Source: Agarivorans gilvus (GTDB lineage: Bacteria > Pseudomonadota > Gammaproteobacteria > Enterobacterales > Celerinatantimonadaceae). From it: DNA of 64,000 nt. Position 1 is the first letter of the stretch. Every line of letters starts with the position of its first letter. A program made the translations under genes and the position numbers. The stretch lies in assembly GCF_001420915.1 (NCBI RefSeq), contig NZ_CP013021.1, positions 4,002,501 through 4,066,500 on the forward strand, in the 5' to 3' direction. Below, piece after piece: positions 13,316 through 23,427 of the stretch. Under the pieces are notes generated by a model that was not told the origin of the DNA, did not search any database, and saw nothing but the letters and a program-made list of their open reading frames with translations.

Positions 13316-15712
13316 ATGGGTACACCTAGTATCGAAGCGTTAGTTAAGTCCTTAACTGTTGAAGAAAAAGCCCAGCTTTGTGGTGGTAAAGATTTCTGGT
13401 CTTTACACGCTGTAGAGCGTCTTGGTTTACCCTCAATTATGGTAACAGATGGGCCACATGGTTTACGCAAGCAATCTGAAGATGGTGATCATGTTGGGCT
13501 GAATGCAGCTGTACCTGCGACTTGTTTTCCTACGGCATCGGCTACCGCTGCGACTTGGAATCCGAGTTTAATTGAAAAGATGGGTAAGGCTTTAGGGGCT
13601 GAATGCCGTGCTGAGGATGTGTCGGTATTATTAGGGCCGGGCATCAACTTAAAACGGCATCCCTTAGGTGGGCGTAACTTTGAATACTTTTCTGAAGATC
13701 CTCGATTAGCCGGAGACCTTGCCACAGCTTGGATTAAAGGGGTTCAGCAACAAGGTGTTGGCACCAGTTTAAAACATTATGCGGTTAACAATCATGAATT
13801 TGGCCGCATGACGGTGGACGCCATTATTGACCAGCGCACGCTTAGAGAATTGTATCTGAGCGCCTTTGAGAAAGCGGTTAAAGATAGCCAACCTTGGACA
13901 GTGATGTGTTCTTACAACAAAATCAACGGCGTTTATGCGGCCGAGCACAAGCAGCTGCTTAACGATATCTTGGTTGAAGAATGGGGATTTGAAGGCATTG
14001 TTGTTACCGATTGGGGGGCAAATAATAACCGGGTAGCCGGTCTTAAAGCGGGTCAAACCCTAGAAATGCCAAGTTCTGGTGATATGAATACCAAGAAAAT
14101 TATTGCGGCATTAGAGGTGGGGTGTTTAACCGAGTCAGAGTTAGATTACGCCGTTACCCGCTTACTTAAGCTGATTGTGAAAGCTAAAGAGACCCTGTCT
14201 TTACCACGAGTTCAGGCTGACTTACATGCTCACCATGACCTAGCGCGAGAGGTGGCACATGAGTCTGTTGTTTTGCTTAAAAATGACAATGGCATATTGC
14301 CAGTAGAGGCGAAACAGCAAAAAGTGGCGGTGATTGGTGCACTAGCCGCGCATGCTCGTTATCAAGGTTCGGGGTCTTCAAAGATCAATCCATTCAAGTT
14401 GGAACAGCCATTAGACGAACTCAAAAACGCCTACGGGGCAGAGAATGTGAGTTTTGCCCAAGGCTACCACCTGGATAATCGCTCCGATTTAGAGGCTATC
14501 AGTGAAGCGCAGCTGTTAGCCAAAGAGTCCGACGTGGTATTTGTTTTTGCTGGTTTAACGCCTAAATACGAGTCTGAGTGTTTTGACCGCAGTCATTTAG
14601 ATTTACCACAAAATCAATTGGAGCTGATTTCTGCATTAGCTGCTTACAAGTCTAAAGTGGTGGTGATTTTACAAAATGGTGCCCCGGTGACGATGCCATT
14701 TATTGACGATGTGTCTGGAGTGATTGAGGCCTATCTTGGTGGTCAAGCTGGGTCTTCAGCGGTAGCCGATATTATTACCGGCAAGGTAAATCCAAGCGGC
14801 AAACTGGCTGAGACCTTTCCTCTGCACTTGGACGATGTAGCTAGTACCCCTTATTTCCCGGGTAATGGCCGTCAGGTTCAATACCGTGAAGGTATTTGGG
14901 TTGGCTACCGCTACTTTGATACGGCAAATCAAGCGGTGCTTTTCCCCTTCGGGCATGGCCTCTCTTACTCAAGTTATGACTATAGCAATCTCACTGTGGA
15001 GGCGCCGCAAGCGCTGGCTGCCGATGCTAATAGCGTGGTAACGGTGAGCTTAGATGTCACTAATACCAGTGAGCGAGACGGTGCGGAGATTGTTCAACTG
15101 TATGTGGGACAAGCTAATCCCAGTGTGCCAAGGCCGCTAAAAGAGCTTGCCGCTTACCAAAAAGTGTTTCTTAAAGCGGGCGAAACCAAAACGCTTAAAT
15201 TTGAATTAGATTATCGCACCTTTGCATTCTGGGATGTCGTTAAACAGCGTTGGATTGCGGAGACTGACAGCTACACCATTTTTGCAGCAGCATCTATTGC
15301 TGATGTTCGTTCAGAGCAAAGCTTCACCCTTAATACCGATACAGCAAAGAGCGAGCCACAGGCCTCATTGGCGAATTACTTTACCCCCGCCAAGCGTGAC
15401 TTCTCTGAGCCAGCTTTCGCTGCCTTACTGGGTTATGAGATCCCTGCAGAAGATCCCGTTGTACCTTATGGTATGAACTCAAGGCTTGGTGATATCAAAG
15501 ATACCGAAGTGGGTAGCAAAGTTTACCAAGGTTTATTGGAGGCATTCGGTATTATGTTGGGCGGAGATGAAAACGCCTCTGCTGCTGAAGCCGATCGCCT
15601 TATGGCTGAAGCTATGGTGGCTGATATGCCGCTACGTAATTTGGCTGTATTTGCCAGAGATAGGTATTCAGAAAAAGAGGTACTGGCGCTGATTGAGCAA
15701 TTAAATCAGTAA
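13316..15712 (+). CDS. Glycoside hydrolase family 3 beta-glucosidase
   Basis: A 798-residue cytoplasmic enzyme (no signal peptide). The GH3 N-terminal barrel has VTDGPHGLRKQ, the KHYAVNNHEFGR motif and the nucleophile Asp232 in VVTDWGA. The second domain (about 300-530) has GSGSSKINP, and the fibronectin-III-like domain (about 560-650) has RPLKELAAYQKV. A C-terminal tail of about 130 residues ends in a helical LAVFARDRYSEKEVLALIEQ segment, found in a subset of GH3 enzymes. It likely cleaves terminal beta-glucose from oligosaccharides imported whole. It is co-transcribed with the upstream tetR. Confidence 0.92.
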   Translation: MGTPSIEALVKSLTVEEKAQLCGGKDFWSLHAVERLGLPSIMVTDGPHGLRKQSEDGDHVGLNAAVPATCFPTASATAATWNPSLIEKMGKALGAECRAEDVSVLLGPGINLKRHPLGGRNFEYFSEDPRLAGDLATAWIKGVQQQGVGTSLKHYAVNNHEFGRMTVDAIIDQRTLRELYLSAFEKAVKDSQPWTVMCSYNKINGVYAAEHKQLLNDILVEEWGFEGIVVTDWGANNNRVAGLKAGQTLEMPSSGDMNTKKIIAALEVGCLTESELDYAVTRLLKLIVKAKETLSLPRVQADLHAHHDLAREVAHESVVLLKNDNGILPVEAKQQKVAVIGALAAHARYQGSGSSKINPFKLEQPLDELKNAYGAENVSFAQGYHLDNRSDLEAISEAQLLAKESDVVFVFAGLTPKYESECFDRSHLDLPQNQLELISALAAYKSKVVVILQNGAPVTMPFIDDVSGVIEAYLGGQAGSSAVADIITGKVNPSGKLAETFPLHLDDVASTPYFPGNGRQVQYREGIWVGYRYFDTANQAVLFPFGHGLSYSSYDYSNLTVEAPQALAADANSVVTVSLDVTNTSERDGAEIVQLYVGQANPSVPRPLKELAAYQKVFLKAGETKTLKFELDYRTFAFWDVVKQRWIAETDSYTIFAAASIADVRSEQSFTLNTDTAKSEPQASLANYFTPAKRDFSEPAFAALLGYEIPAEDPVVPYGMNSRLGDIKDTEVGSKVYQGLLEAFGIMLGGDENASAAEADRLMAEAMVADMPLRNLAVFARDRYSEKEVLALIEQLNQ

Positions 15713-15720
15713 GATTAAAC

Positions 15721-15745
15721 GCAGCCCTAGCTAAAGTAGGGCTGC
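15721..15745 (+). terminator. Hairpin after the GH3 gene
   Basis: GCAGCCCTA and TAGGGCTGC form a perfect 9-bp stem with a 7-base loop, followed by ATTTA. The U-run is short. Confidence 0.65.
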
Positions 15746-15947
15746 ATTTAAATCCCCACCAAGAGAGCATAAATGATGATTAATTTGTGCTAACAGAGAG
15801 TTGAGCTGGTCGTAAGCCTGTTTTTTGGAGTCAGCTAAGCCACTACGCATGAGCTATATATACTGCGTGCACATTTGAAAAAATAGTCTTGAACACAAGT
15901 GCATTAATGGCTCGCTGTAATGGGTTTCATGCAAATAGGAGGATCCC

Positions 15948-16352
15948 ATGGACAAGGGCGTCAACCAGCGCTTTCAGGTTTACCCAGAAAATGCGCGTAT
16001 TCGCTTAGAGCAACTGCGAAGTTTAGTGATGCAAATCGCCTCTGAGTTGGGGCTTGGTGAAGTGGAAGAATCGCTAAAATGGGGAGAGCCAAGCTACAAG
16101 GTTAAAACCGGCAGTCCGGTAAGGTTGGACTGGAAACAGCAGTCTCCAGATTATTATTATCTGTTGTTTCACTGCCAAACTAGGTTAGTTGACACATTCC
16201 GAGAACTGTATGCTGAAGAACTCGAATTTCAGGGAAATCGAGCAATAATCTTGTCCTTATCACAACCTTTACCAGAAGCTGTTATTAAGCACTGCCTAGA
16301 GTTAGCTTTAACTTATCAGCAGCGTAAGCATTTACCTCTTTTGGGCGCGTAA
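15948..16352 (+). CDS. DUF1801 domain protein
   Basis: A 134-residue protein matching the DUF1801/YdhG-like fold: an opening helix RIRLEQLRSLVMQIASELG, then EESLKWGEPSYKVKTGSPVRLDWK, and a later YLLFHCQTRLVDTFRELY. The ATG at 15948 has AGGAGGA six bases upstream. Function is unknown in the family. It stands alone, 235 bases after the GH3 gene. Confidence 0.82.
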   Translation: MDKGVNQRFQVYPENARIRLEQLRSLVMQIASELGLGEVEESLKWGEPSYKVKTGSPVRLDWKQQSPDYYYLLFHCQTRLVDTFRELYAEELEFQGNRAIILSLSQPLPEAVIKHCLELALTYQQRKHLPLLGA

Positions 16353-16494
16353 ACCATTCACATAACACGCTGCCAAAATTGGCTTGTAAAAAGCCTAATG
16401 ATCTGGGTTCTTATTAGGACGCATGTCGAAAATATTCAATACCTGTTTTGTGGTGTCAGCTATTTTAGTTTCCTCACTTAGAAGGAGATGAAAT

Positions 16495-16956
16495 ATGACT
16501 TTACGCGCAAACTACTACGACCTCGCAGCCAAGGCAATGCAGATCCTGATGAATCAGGAAAGTTACCTGCGCGAGCAATTTAGTGCTTCAGATACCGTGA
16601 CGCTTGCAACTTGGGAATTGGTTAAACTTAGGGTGTCGCAGCTCAATCAGTGCGCCTTCTGTATTGATATGCATAGTAAAGACGCCCTGAGGCAGGGGGA
16701 AAGCCAAGAACGTATTATTGGTTTAAGTGCGTGGCGGGGTATGCATCTTTACTCACAACTTGAGCGGGTAGCGTTGGATTGGGCTGAATTATTAAGCTCT
16801 GGTGAAGCAGTGGATGATAAAAGCTATCACAGAGTGGTAGACGCATTAGGTGAACAAGCCGTTGTCGACTTGACTATAGCGATTAATGCCATTAATAGTT
16901 GGAACCGAGTTGCTAAAACATTTAAGCCAGAGGTAGGAAGTCATAAACCGCAATAA
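16495..16956 (+). CDS. AhpD-like alkylhydroperoxidase / carboxymuconolactone decarboxylase family protein
   Basis: A 153-residue protein of the CMD/AhpD fold. The redox motif CAFCIDMHSKDA (Cys57 and Cys60 with the following His) is intact, as needed for peroxidase activity. LRVSQLNQCAFC and INAINSWNRVAKTF are usual for the family. A strong AGAAGGAGA site precedes the ATG. The AraC-type gene follows after 4 bases, so it is probably the target or partner of that regulator. Confidence 0.87.
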   Translation: MTLRANYYDLAAKAMQILMNQESYLREQFSASDTVTLATWELVKLRVSQLNQCAFCIDMHSKDALRQGESQERIIGLSAWRGMHLYSQLERVALDWAELLSSGEAVDDKSYHRVVDALGEQAVVDLTIAINAINSWNRVAKTFKPEVGSHKPQ

Positions 16957-16960
16957 ATCG

Positions 16961-17713
16961 ATGAAAACGGCGTTAAACTTTCGGCTGTCTCGACCAACGG
17001 GGCAGCTGTCTGCGCTCATTCAGGGAATATGGTCAGCTTCGGTATCTGACTCGAACTCGATAGTGAAACCACTGTATTCCGATGCCGGTAGTGGCATTAT
17101 TTTTAATTTTTCTGGTGAGGTTATCATTGGCAATGAGACTCTACCGGAAGGTGTGATCATGCTGCCGGTAAAGAAGCAAGCGGAGAACATTGTTCTGTCA
17201 CCCGGCGCGCAGCTAGCGGGCATACGTTTTCATCCAGCGGTGGGGTATGCTGTTTTAGGGCAACATTACGCTAAGCCAAGCTTGTTATTTGCTGAAGAAG
17301 ATCAGCCCTATAAGCTCTATCACCTCTACCATAAACTCAGAATGCTAAAAGATAATAACAGCAAGGTTGAGGCTTTGGGGAGTTGGGCAAATAAAAATCT
17401 TAATTTGACCAAGGTAATACCAGACTCTCTAGAAAAAGCCTTGGAATGTATCGATCAAGACCAAGCTTTGGGGCAGTTAAGCGACCGTATTGCATTGAGC
17501 CAGCGACAAATCGAACGTATTTTTAAACTTTGGCTAGGAATGCCTCCGAAATATTATCAACGCATTTTAAGGGTAAAAAAAGCGATCTGTTTTTTACAAT
17601 TATACAAAGACGTAAACTTGGTGGATGCTGCCCAACAATTCGGATTTAGTGACCAAGCCCATATGACAAGGGAGTTCCGTACTATCGCGCATATTACCCC
17701 TGGGCAAATTTGA
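16961..17713 (+). CDS. AraC family regulator with DUF6597-like N-terminal domain
   Basis: A 250-residue protein. The N-terminal half carries GSGIIFNFSGEV and LAGIRFHPAVGYAVLG, typical of a sensing domain found in AraC regulators beside small redox or stress genes. The C-terminal HTH pair runs from about 165 to 250 (LSDRIALSQRQIERIFK and AAQQFGFSDQAHMTREF). It follows the AhpD-like gene by 4 bases and should be co-transcribed with it. Confidence 0.85.
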   Translation: MKTALNFRLSRPTGQLSALIQGIWSASVSDSNSIVKPLYSDAGSGIIFNFSGEVIIGNETLPEGVIMLPVKKQAENIVLSPGAQLAGIRFHPAVGYAVLGQHYAKPSLLFAEEDQPYKLYHLYHKLRMLKDNNSKVEALGSWANKNLNLTKVIPDSLEKALECIDQDQALGQLSDRIALSQRQIERIFKLWLGMPPKYYQRILRVKKAICFLQLYKDVNLVDAAQQFGFSDQAHMTREFRTIAHITPGQI

Positions 17714-17846
17714 AGAACTATTGCATATCGGGGCTAAACTAGCACGGCTAGCAAATATTTACCGTTCAGCATGAGTTGTTATTTCTCTAATTCCAAAAAT
17801 GAAACACTTATCTTTGTGGTGTCGCTTTGCTTACTTAATAAAATGA

Positions 17847-17874
17847 AAAGCCACTGCTAGTGGGCAGTGGCTTT
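17847..17874. terminator. Bidirectional terminator between araC-type gene and chemoreceptor gene
   Basis: AAAGCCACTGC and GCAGTGGCTTT form a perfect 11-bp stem with a 6-base loop, with A-rich and T-rich flanks. It serves the convergent genes on both sides. Confidence 0.8.
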
Positions 17875-17898
17875 GTGGTTCGGTTTAAATCAATAAGT

Positions 17899-19527
17899 TT
17901 AAGCCGACACTTTAAAACGTTGTAATTGTTGATTGAGTGAACCGGCTTGGCCTAGGGCCTGTTTAGCGTCGGCTAAAGACTCGGTGGCATTTTCCAAGTT
18001 GATTCGAGTTTTGTCGGTAAGCTCAGTAAGGTTACGGTTAATGTCTTCGGTCACGTGGCTTTGCTCTTCGGTTGAAGTGGCCGTAGCGGTAGACACTTCA
18101 CTTACCCGAGATGTAGAGTCTAATATCTGGTTTAAGGCTTCTAGGGTTTGTTCGGCCAGTTGCACGGTGCCTTCGGCAACGCTGCTACCTTTGGCAATGG
18201 CATCTACAGCACGAGTTACCCCAGTTTGTAGCGCTTCAATCATTTTTTGAATATCTTCGGTAGATTGTTGAGTTTTACTGGCGAGGCTGCGGACTTCATC
18301 TGCTACCACGGCAAAACCGCGTCCTTGCTCTCCGGCACGCGCTGCTTCAATAGCGGCATTCAGAGCTAATAGGTTGGTTTGTTCGGCTATGCCTCTAATT
18401 ACGTCTAATACTGAAGCAATACGATCTGATTCTTGAGAAAGATTTTCCACAACCTGAGAGGCCTCTTGTACGGTATTCGACAGCAAGGTGATCTGCTCTA
18501 CCGATTGTTTGGTAATGTTTTGCCCTTGCTCGGTTTGGCTGTTTACGGTGTTGATTTCTTCGGCAGTATGATTGGCGTTATTGGCCACTTCGCGGATTGC
18601 CGCCGCCATTTCGGTGACTGCGGTGGCAATCATTTCTACCGACTGGTTTTGCTCCTGACTGACTTCTGTGGTTTGTTCTGATTTTTGGCTTATGCCTGCG
18701 ATTGAGTGGCTAAGCTCTTTGGAGAAGCCATTAACTCGGCTAATCAACCCTTCTAAAAGATCAACAAATTGGTTGAAGCTATTAGCTAGTTCGCCCATTT
18801 CATTTTGACTTTTCACTTCTAAACGCTGGGTTAAATCCCCATCACCTTGGGTTATTTCAGTAATTCTTTGAGTAATTTGATTGATAGAGGTGACTAAAAT
18901 TTTTGGCCCAAAATAGGCGATGATCACCGAGAGGCCCACAGATACAATGGCTATGATTGCCAAGATAGTTAATTGGGTGGTGACTTCAGATTCTGAGCGC
19001 TGTTCAATTTCTTTGGCTAAGGCTTCGGCGGATTCGGTAGCGGTATTATAAAGTTCACGTAGCTGATTAAAGCTAGTAAGGCTGGCTCCGGTACTGAGTT
19101 CCAAAGCTTTAGCAGGGTCGCTTTTGTTCAAGGCAAAGACTTCTGAGCTTTGTTGTTTCCAAGATTGGAAGCGTTGTTGAAAGCTTTCTAGGCCTTGGGC
19201 GGCTTGTGGATAATCGGCCAATAAAGCTTGAAATTTTAGCATTCTATCCAAGGCTTGTTGGGCATTTTCTTGGTAATCAGCTTGAAAGCCCTGAAAATCA
19301 GCTTGGTCGCCGGCCAGCATATCTAACTCCGCCACTCTGGCTTGATAAAGGTCGCGGTCGGCATTCAGCACTGCGGCGATGGCGGGTAGTACTTTATTTT
19401 CGATTGAACGTAAGTTGTTTGTGGTATTTACTCCCACATTGTAGCCGATTAACGAGACCACAATTAACATCATCGCGTTTAAGGCGAACACCAAAGAGTA
19501 TTTAAATCGTAAGCTGCTTAGTTTCAT
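17899..19527 (-). CDS. Methyl-accepting chemotaxis protein
   Basis: A 542-residue transmembrane chemoreceptor. It has TM1 near 9-30, a helical periplasmic sensor of about 155 residues, TM2 near 186-208 and a HAMP domain near 210-262. The long signalling hairpin has its tip at IRGIAEQTNLLALNAAIEAARAG and the CheA/CheW-contact VVADEVRSLA. The all-helical sensor suggests a four-helix-bundle or HBM type; the ligand is unknown. It is a single gene with its own terminator at 17847. Confidence 0.93.
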   Translation of the reverse strand: MKLSSLRFKYSLVFALNAMMLIVVSLIGYNVGVNTTNNLRSIENKVLPAIAAVLNADRDLYQARVAELDMLAGDQADFQGFQADYQENAQQALDRMLKFQALLADYPQAAQGLESFQQRFQSWKQQSSEVFALNKSDPAKALELSTGASLTSFNQLRELYNTATESAEALAKEIEQRSESEVTTQLTILAIIAIVSVGLSVIIAYFGPKILVTSINQITQRITEITQGDGDLTQRLEVKSQNEMGELANSFNQFVDLLEGLISRVNGFSKELSHSIAGISQKSEQTTEVSQEQNQSVEMIATAVTEMAAAIREVANNANHTAEEINTVNSQTEQGQNITKQSVEQITLLSNTVQEASQVVENLSQESDRIASVLDVIRGIAEQTNLLALNAAIEAARAGEQGRGFAVVADEVRSLASKTQQSTEDIQKMIEALQTGVTRAVDAIAKGSSVAEGTVQLAEQTLEALNQILDSTSRVSEVSTATATSTEEQSHVTEDINRNLTELTDKTRINLENATESLADAKQALGQAGSLNQQLQRFKVSA

Positions 19528-20172
19528 ATTTACCTGCCTGTGGCTGCTGCTTTTAATAGTTCTTATGTTTTTATTAAAAAGTCACAAAATGTTGTTGTTT
19601 ACTTTAGTTTAGATAGGAATTTGTTATTCGGGCTATAAATCTGCTTTTTGTAAGTTTGCTCACGCTATCCTATTGATAAATTTAAGATTTAAATTATCTT
19701 TGTGTTTGAATTTACTGGTTTTACTGATATTTAAAATGCATGCTGTTAATTAGCCTTTTTTGCTATATCAAGCTACATCGTTTGTTACTTACTAAGCCTA
19801 TTTAACTATTTCCGACTTAGTTAACGCTTAATACCATCAATAAGATCAAATAGTGGTTCAGGCTAGTTTTATAGGTTTTTATGCGGTATTTTTAGCCCAA
19901 TAATGCCAATTTTAATCACAAAGTAGCGGTAAGTTTGGCAAAAGCAGCAATGCCACAGAGAAAAATAGCGATCTCGTTAGCTCCGCTTTAGCATCAAAGA
20001 AGTGCTAGCAAGCAACATTTTTTGCTTTAACCCTCCTTTATTCACAAGTTTGCTTGATGACTCGTTAATCAGGAACTGTCCGGCCTCGGCATTACGCTGT
20101 AACAAAAGTAAATGTGATTCCTACTACACTTAGATGACCATTGTGTGAATAAACTCCAATAAGGAGGGGCCT
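19528..20172. other. 645-bp AT-rich intergenic region, no gene seen
   Basis: Region between the divergent chemoreceptor gene and the secreted protein at 20173. No ORF with a ribosome site, no clear hairpin terminator and no repeat was found. TGTGATTCCTACTACAC near 20113-20129 is a weak CRP-like match only. Confidence 0.5.
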
Positions 20173-20928
20173 ATGCGCTTTGGATTATGGATATTACTAA
20201 TGAGCTTTTGGCTGGGTAGCGCAATGGCAGACGATGCCGAATTGCTCGTTGGCAAGGTATGCCCCGTAACCTACCAGCAAAATACATTGGGTATTTTGGT
20301 GTTTTCTGAGGCTTGGTATCACAGTAGCCGCCAACAGGCTTCTTATATTCCCCGTGATAATGCCACTGGTATAGGTTTAGAAATTCATTGGTTTGCTAAT
20401 CGTAATGGCGAGCTTGAACTAGCTAATCAAGCAGGATGCTCGCGCTACCGCATGTTGCAGGTTCGTACCACAAATCGACGTTTACTGGGTGACGAGCGTT
20501 CCGCCCAGATTGATGCGCCCGAATGGTTTGTGGAGCCCTTTTACGATGCTGCGCCGCTAGAGTTTGGCAATGGCGTACACCACACTCCGCAAGATACTCA
20601 AGACAAGCCGTGGAGCGAGGCGCCTAAACGGGCCTCTACGCTGGCTATTTATGATACGCCCTTTGTATCGGATGCCTTAGGCAAGGAGGGGCAAAATATT
20701 GAGGTAGAGTTTGAAACTTGTGTGGTGTGCCAGCGAGAACAGAGCTACGACAGCATTTTGTCTTGTGGCCGTTGGGGTTATAGCCGCGAGTACTTAAATG
20801 AGAATAGCGGCTGGGCCGAGCCAGAATTTAGTGGTACAGAGTGTTTGGCTCAACCGAGCGAGCATTATCAAGAAACGGTAAATTTATCGGAGAGTTTTCC
20901 TTATAGCTATTGGTTAGATTGGCGCTAG
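20173..20928 (+). CDS. Secreted protein of unknown function
   Basis: A 251-residue protein with a signal peptide (about residues 1-19, ending GSAMA). The mature part contains six Cys, including CVVC near 195, that could form disulfides or bind metal, plus many Trp and Tyr. AAGGAGGGG lies 5-6 bases before the ATG. No domain is recognised. Its 3' end overlaps the convergent PLP-enzyme gene by 15 bases, so neither has a dedicated terminator. Confidence 0.75.
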   Translation: MRFGLWILLMSFWLGSAMADDAELLVGKVCPVTYQQNTLGILVFSEAWYHSSRQQASYIPRDNATGIGLEIHWFANRNGELELANQAGCSRYRMLQVRTTNRRLLGDERSAQIDAPEWFVEPFYDAAPLEFGNGVHHTPQDTQDKPWSEAPKRASTLAIYDTPFVSDALGKEGQNIEVEFETCVVCQREQSYDSILSCGRWGYSREYLNENSGWAEPEFSGTECLAQPSEHYQETVNLSESFPYSYWLDWR

Positions 20929-21939
20929 ATGGGGGTATTTTCGGCGATAGCGATTAAGCATGCTTTGATTGCCAAGCAAGCCGCCTTGATGGATATACAG
21001 GGTAGGGACATCGTCATTATGTTCGTCAAGGTAGCGGATTAGACACTGCCAGCCAATGGGGTCGTAGAGTAGTTCAAACTCTATTTCTGTTTGTTGTTTT
21101 AGCTCTAACCAGATTTGGTAATGCTCAGGATAGAGCTTACCAAAATGGTACTTTTTAGGCCGCGTTAGAATGCTTGGGTGAGTCTTGGGATTGCTATTTA
21201 ATAGCGAAAATTGCGAGCGTAAATAGTACTCATCACCCACACAGGCGCAGCTTAATACCTGAATACAGGGATTCATTTGGCTGAAGTATTCGCTTAAAAA
21301 TAAGGCGGTAGTACCGGTACCTGCGGGCAGCATAACTCTTAGTGGGCCAATGTGTTGTTGATGCTGCCAGTCTTCGATTTCTTCCGCTAACATCACCACG
21401 CCTTCTCTTGCATAGTGACAACGGCCGCCTTCGGGAATAAACAACTGCTGCGCCGATAAGCTGGGCCTTACTATGGTTTGCATAAACTGGTCGAGGTTAG
21501 CTTGTTGTTGCCTGCGTAAACTGGCGACTTCAATGATGCGGGCATCTAACTCTAGAGCCGCCTGATAATTACCACAGGGGTTTTGTTTTAGCCAACTGGG
21601 GATGTGGTCGACATAGAATTCGCAGCGCCATTGGTTCAGCTTGGCGAGTGCCGCTAAAGAGTAAAGTGAATTGGCTTGGGCGGAGCCGCTGCCCACTAGG
21701 GTGTGAATGCCTGCTGGCGGCTGCTTTAAAAAATGATAAAACTTGCGTGCTTTGTTGCCAGAAAATTGCGGATGAAGTAAATCATCGCGTTTAACGAATA
21801 GCGAGTGTCCTTTAAATTGCACCGATTGTACGGGTGAAGTGGTAAACAAGTGCTTATCCGTAAACACGAAACCGATGGCCGTTAGTTTACGTTGCACGCT
21901 TAAGTCTGCAAAGTAAAACTTATGCTTAGCAAACCTCAC
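20914..21939 (-). CDS. PLP-dependent ACC deaminase / D-cysteine desulfhydrase family protein
   Basis: A 341-residue tryptophan-synthase-beta-fold enzyme. SPVQSVQFKGHSLFVKRDDLLHPQFSGNKARK holds the PLP lysine (in GNKARK), and GSGSAQANSLYSLAALA and LPAGTGTTALFLSEYF bind the phosphate. Such enzymes act on D-cysteine or 1-aminocyclopropane-1-carboxylate; this one may be either or neither. The N-terminal ~30 residues before LFTTSPVQ are longer than usual, so a start further in, such as the in-frame GTG before FTDKHLF, is possible. Confidence 0.82.
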   Translation of the reverse strand: MRFAKHKFYFADLSVQRKLTAIGFVFTDKHLFTTSPVQSVQFKGHSLFVKRDDLLHPQFSGNKARKFYHFLKQPPAGIHTLVGSGSAQANSLYSLAALAKLNQWRCEFYVDHIPSWLKQNPCGNYQAALELDARIIEVASLRRQQQANLDQFMQTIVRPSLSAQQLFIPEGGRCHYAREGVVMLAEEIEDWQHQQHIGPLRVMLPAGTGTTALFLSEYFSQMNPCIQVLSCACVGDEYYLRSQFSLLNSNPKTHPSILTRPKKYHFGKLYPEHYQIWLELKQQTEIEFELLYDPIGWQCLIRYLDEHNDDVPTLYIHQGGLLGNQSMLNRYRRKYPHLAPI

Positions 21940-22878
21940 TTAACCTCTTAGCGTAAAAGTATTTTATGACGCAGCTATGGCAATTTTATGTCTCTTTAAA
22001 GATCATTTTTGGCTGTAATGATCCTCGCCTATCTCGCCGCTAGCCCAGTAGTGACGGGATGAGTGAGGAGTAATGTGGACGGGCTTAGTAGCTGAACAAA
22101 CAAAAATAGGAGCCTACATTGGATTTTATTGGTTGATTAAGAGTTACAGCTGGTAATGATAGCTTCAACAAAATATTACTCTGAATTACCGATAATAATC
22201 CAAACAGCTTTTCCCACAAAAACAGTGCACAAAGCTGTGGATAAAATTCGCTAGGCTTGAAGCTATGTGGCTTACAGCGGATCGCGTTTTTGCGTCAATA
22301 TTGTCTCTCAAAATTAGTAAAAAATTCTTTTTTCAGCTAACTTCGTCAAGGGTCGTTGACATTTTTACGTAAGTTAAAATTAATACAAAAATAGAACGTT
22401 CCCGGTTCTTCACTTTTGCCTTAAAGCCATTAAAAATACTTGTCCTATTTAGCTGGATTTGCTTTCTTTCGGCTATAACTACCTAATTTTTTGGCGATAC
22501 TTTTGATGCGCGGATTGCTAAGAAATCGGCAAAAAGCGGCCTTTGTTTTCATCGTTTAATCAACATATCCGGTTGCGGCTAGGCTTGCTACGAGGTTCAA
22601 TATAGCTAAGTTATTCTCTTAACAAATGATTACTGAGAGAATTGATAGTTACCGAATGTTCTATTTTATTGATGCTTTGGTTGCGTGCTTTAGGTAAATG
22701 TTAATAACTTGCGGCTTTGTGAATAACTTTGGTGAAAAGTCTCTGCTTGGTCTTTGAGTTTTGCCCTACTTGCGGGTGATGGACTTCTTTGCTTGCTCAC
22801 TCAAGAAAGACGGAATGTTAATATTACGCTTTCTATTGGCTTGAGGGCTGGGGTAGAGTGAGGGTTTACGGAGGGCTA
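21940..22878. other. ~900-bp intergenic region, no supported gene
   Basis: Between divergent genes. A 27-codon ORF starts at 22073 (MWTGLVAEQTKIGAYIGF) but its GAGGAG lies only 2 bases before the ATG, so I do not call it. TTGACA at 22354-22359 is a strong -35 with AT-rich sequence downstream, but no gene follows for 500 bases. An unannotated small RNA is possible. Confidence 0.4.
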
Positions 22879-23421
22879 ATGAAACAAGTCGATCAATTAT
22901 GGGCCGAAGGCTTAAATAAACAACAAATATATCAACATGCAGAGCAACAGCAGTGGAATTTGCGTAAGGTAACCAAGGCGTTAGCCGCGATACCCGAAAC
23001 CAAAGCACTGCAGACTAATGCTAAACTGAAGGCGTTTTTACTCGCCTTATTGCAGTTGTTAGTGCTCAGTAAATGGGGCTTTGGTTTTATGTTGGCTGAG
23101 CAGATAGATAGCAATTTACTCATAAGCTTGCTGCTACCTAGTCTACTGCCCTTACTGATTATGCTGATGATCTATAAAAACAAAGTGAATGGTTATCTCT
23201 TGTTGATGGTATTTGCTGGTTATTCTCTCTACCAAGGTTTGCCTTATATGTTTTACCTTGAGGGCTTGGTTAATTTGGCAGCGAGTGCACTGTTACTCGC
23301 CTTGGGCTGTTACTTAAAAAAACGTTTATTCCCTTTTCAGAATTTATTTCACAATGCCATTTCTCATCGAGGACACTATATTTTTCAGAAGGTAGAGAGC
23401 GAAGCATCAAAGGATGAATGA
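22879..23421 (+). CDS. Membrane protein of unknown function
   Basis: A 180-residue protein. The first 45 residues are soluble and helical (VDQLWAEGLNKQQIYQHAEQ), followed by about four hydrophobic segments (48-64, 75-97, 106-120 and 127-143) and a charged tail. The ATG at 22879 has GGAGG upstream; a GTG at 22858 is also in frame. No family is recognised. It ends 6 bases before the methyltransferase-like gene, suggesting co-transcription. Confidence 0.65.
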   Translation: MKQVDQLWAEGLNKQQIYQHAEQQQWNLRKVTKALAAIPETKALQTNAKLKAFLLALLQLLVLSKWGFGFMLAEQIDSNLLISLLLPSLLPLLIMLMIYKNKVNGYLLLMVFAGYSLYQGLPYMFYLEGLVNLAASALLLALGCYLKKRLFPFQNLFHNAISHRGHYIFQKVESEASKDE

Positions 23422-23427
23422 CCGCCC

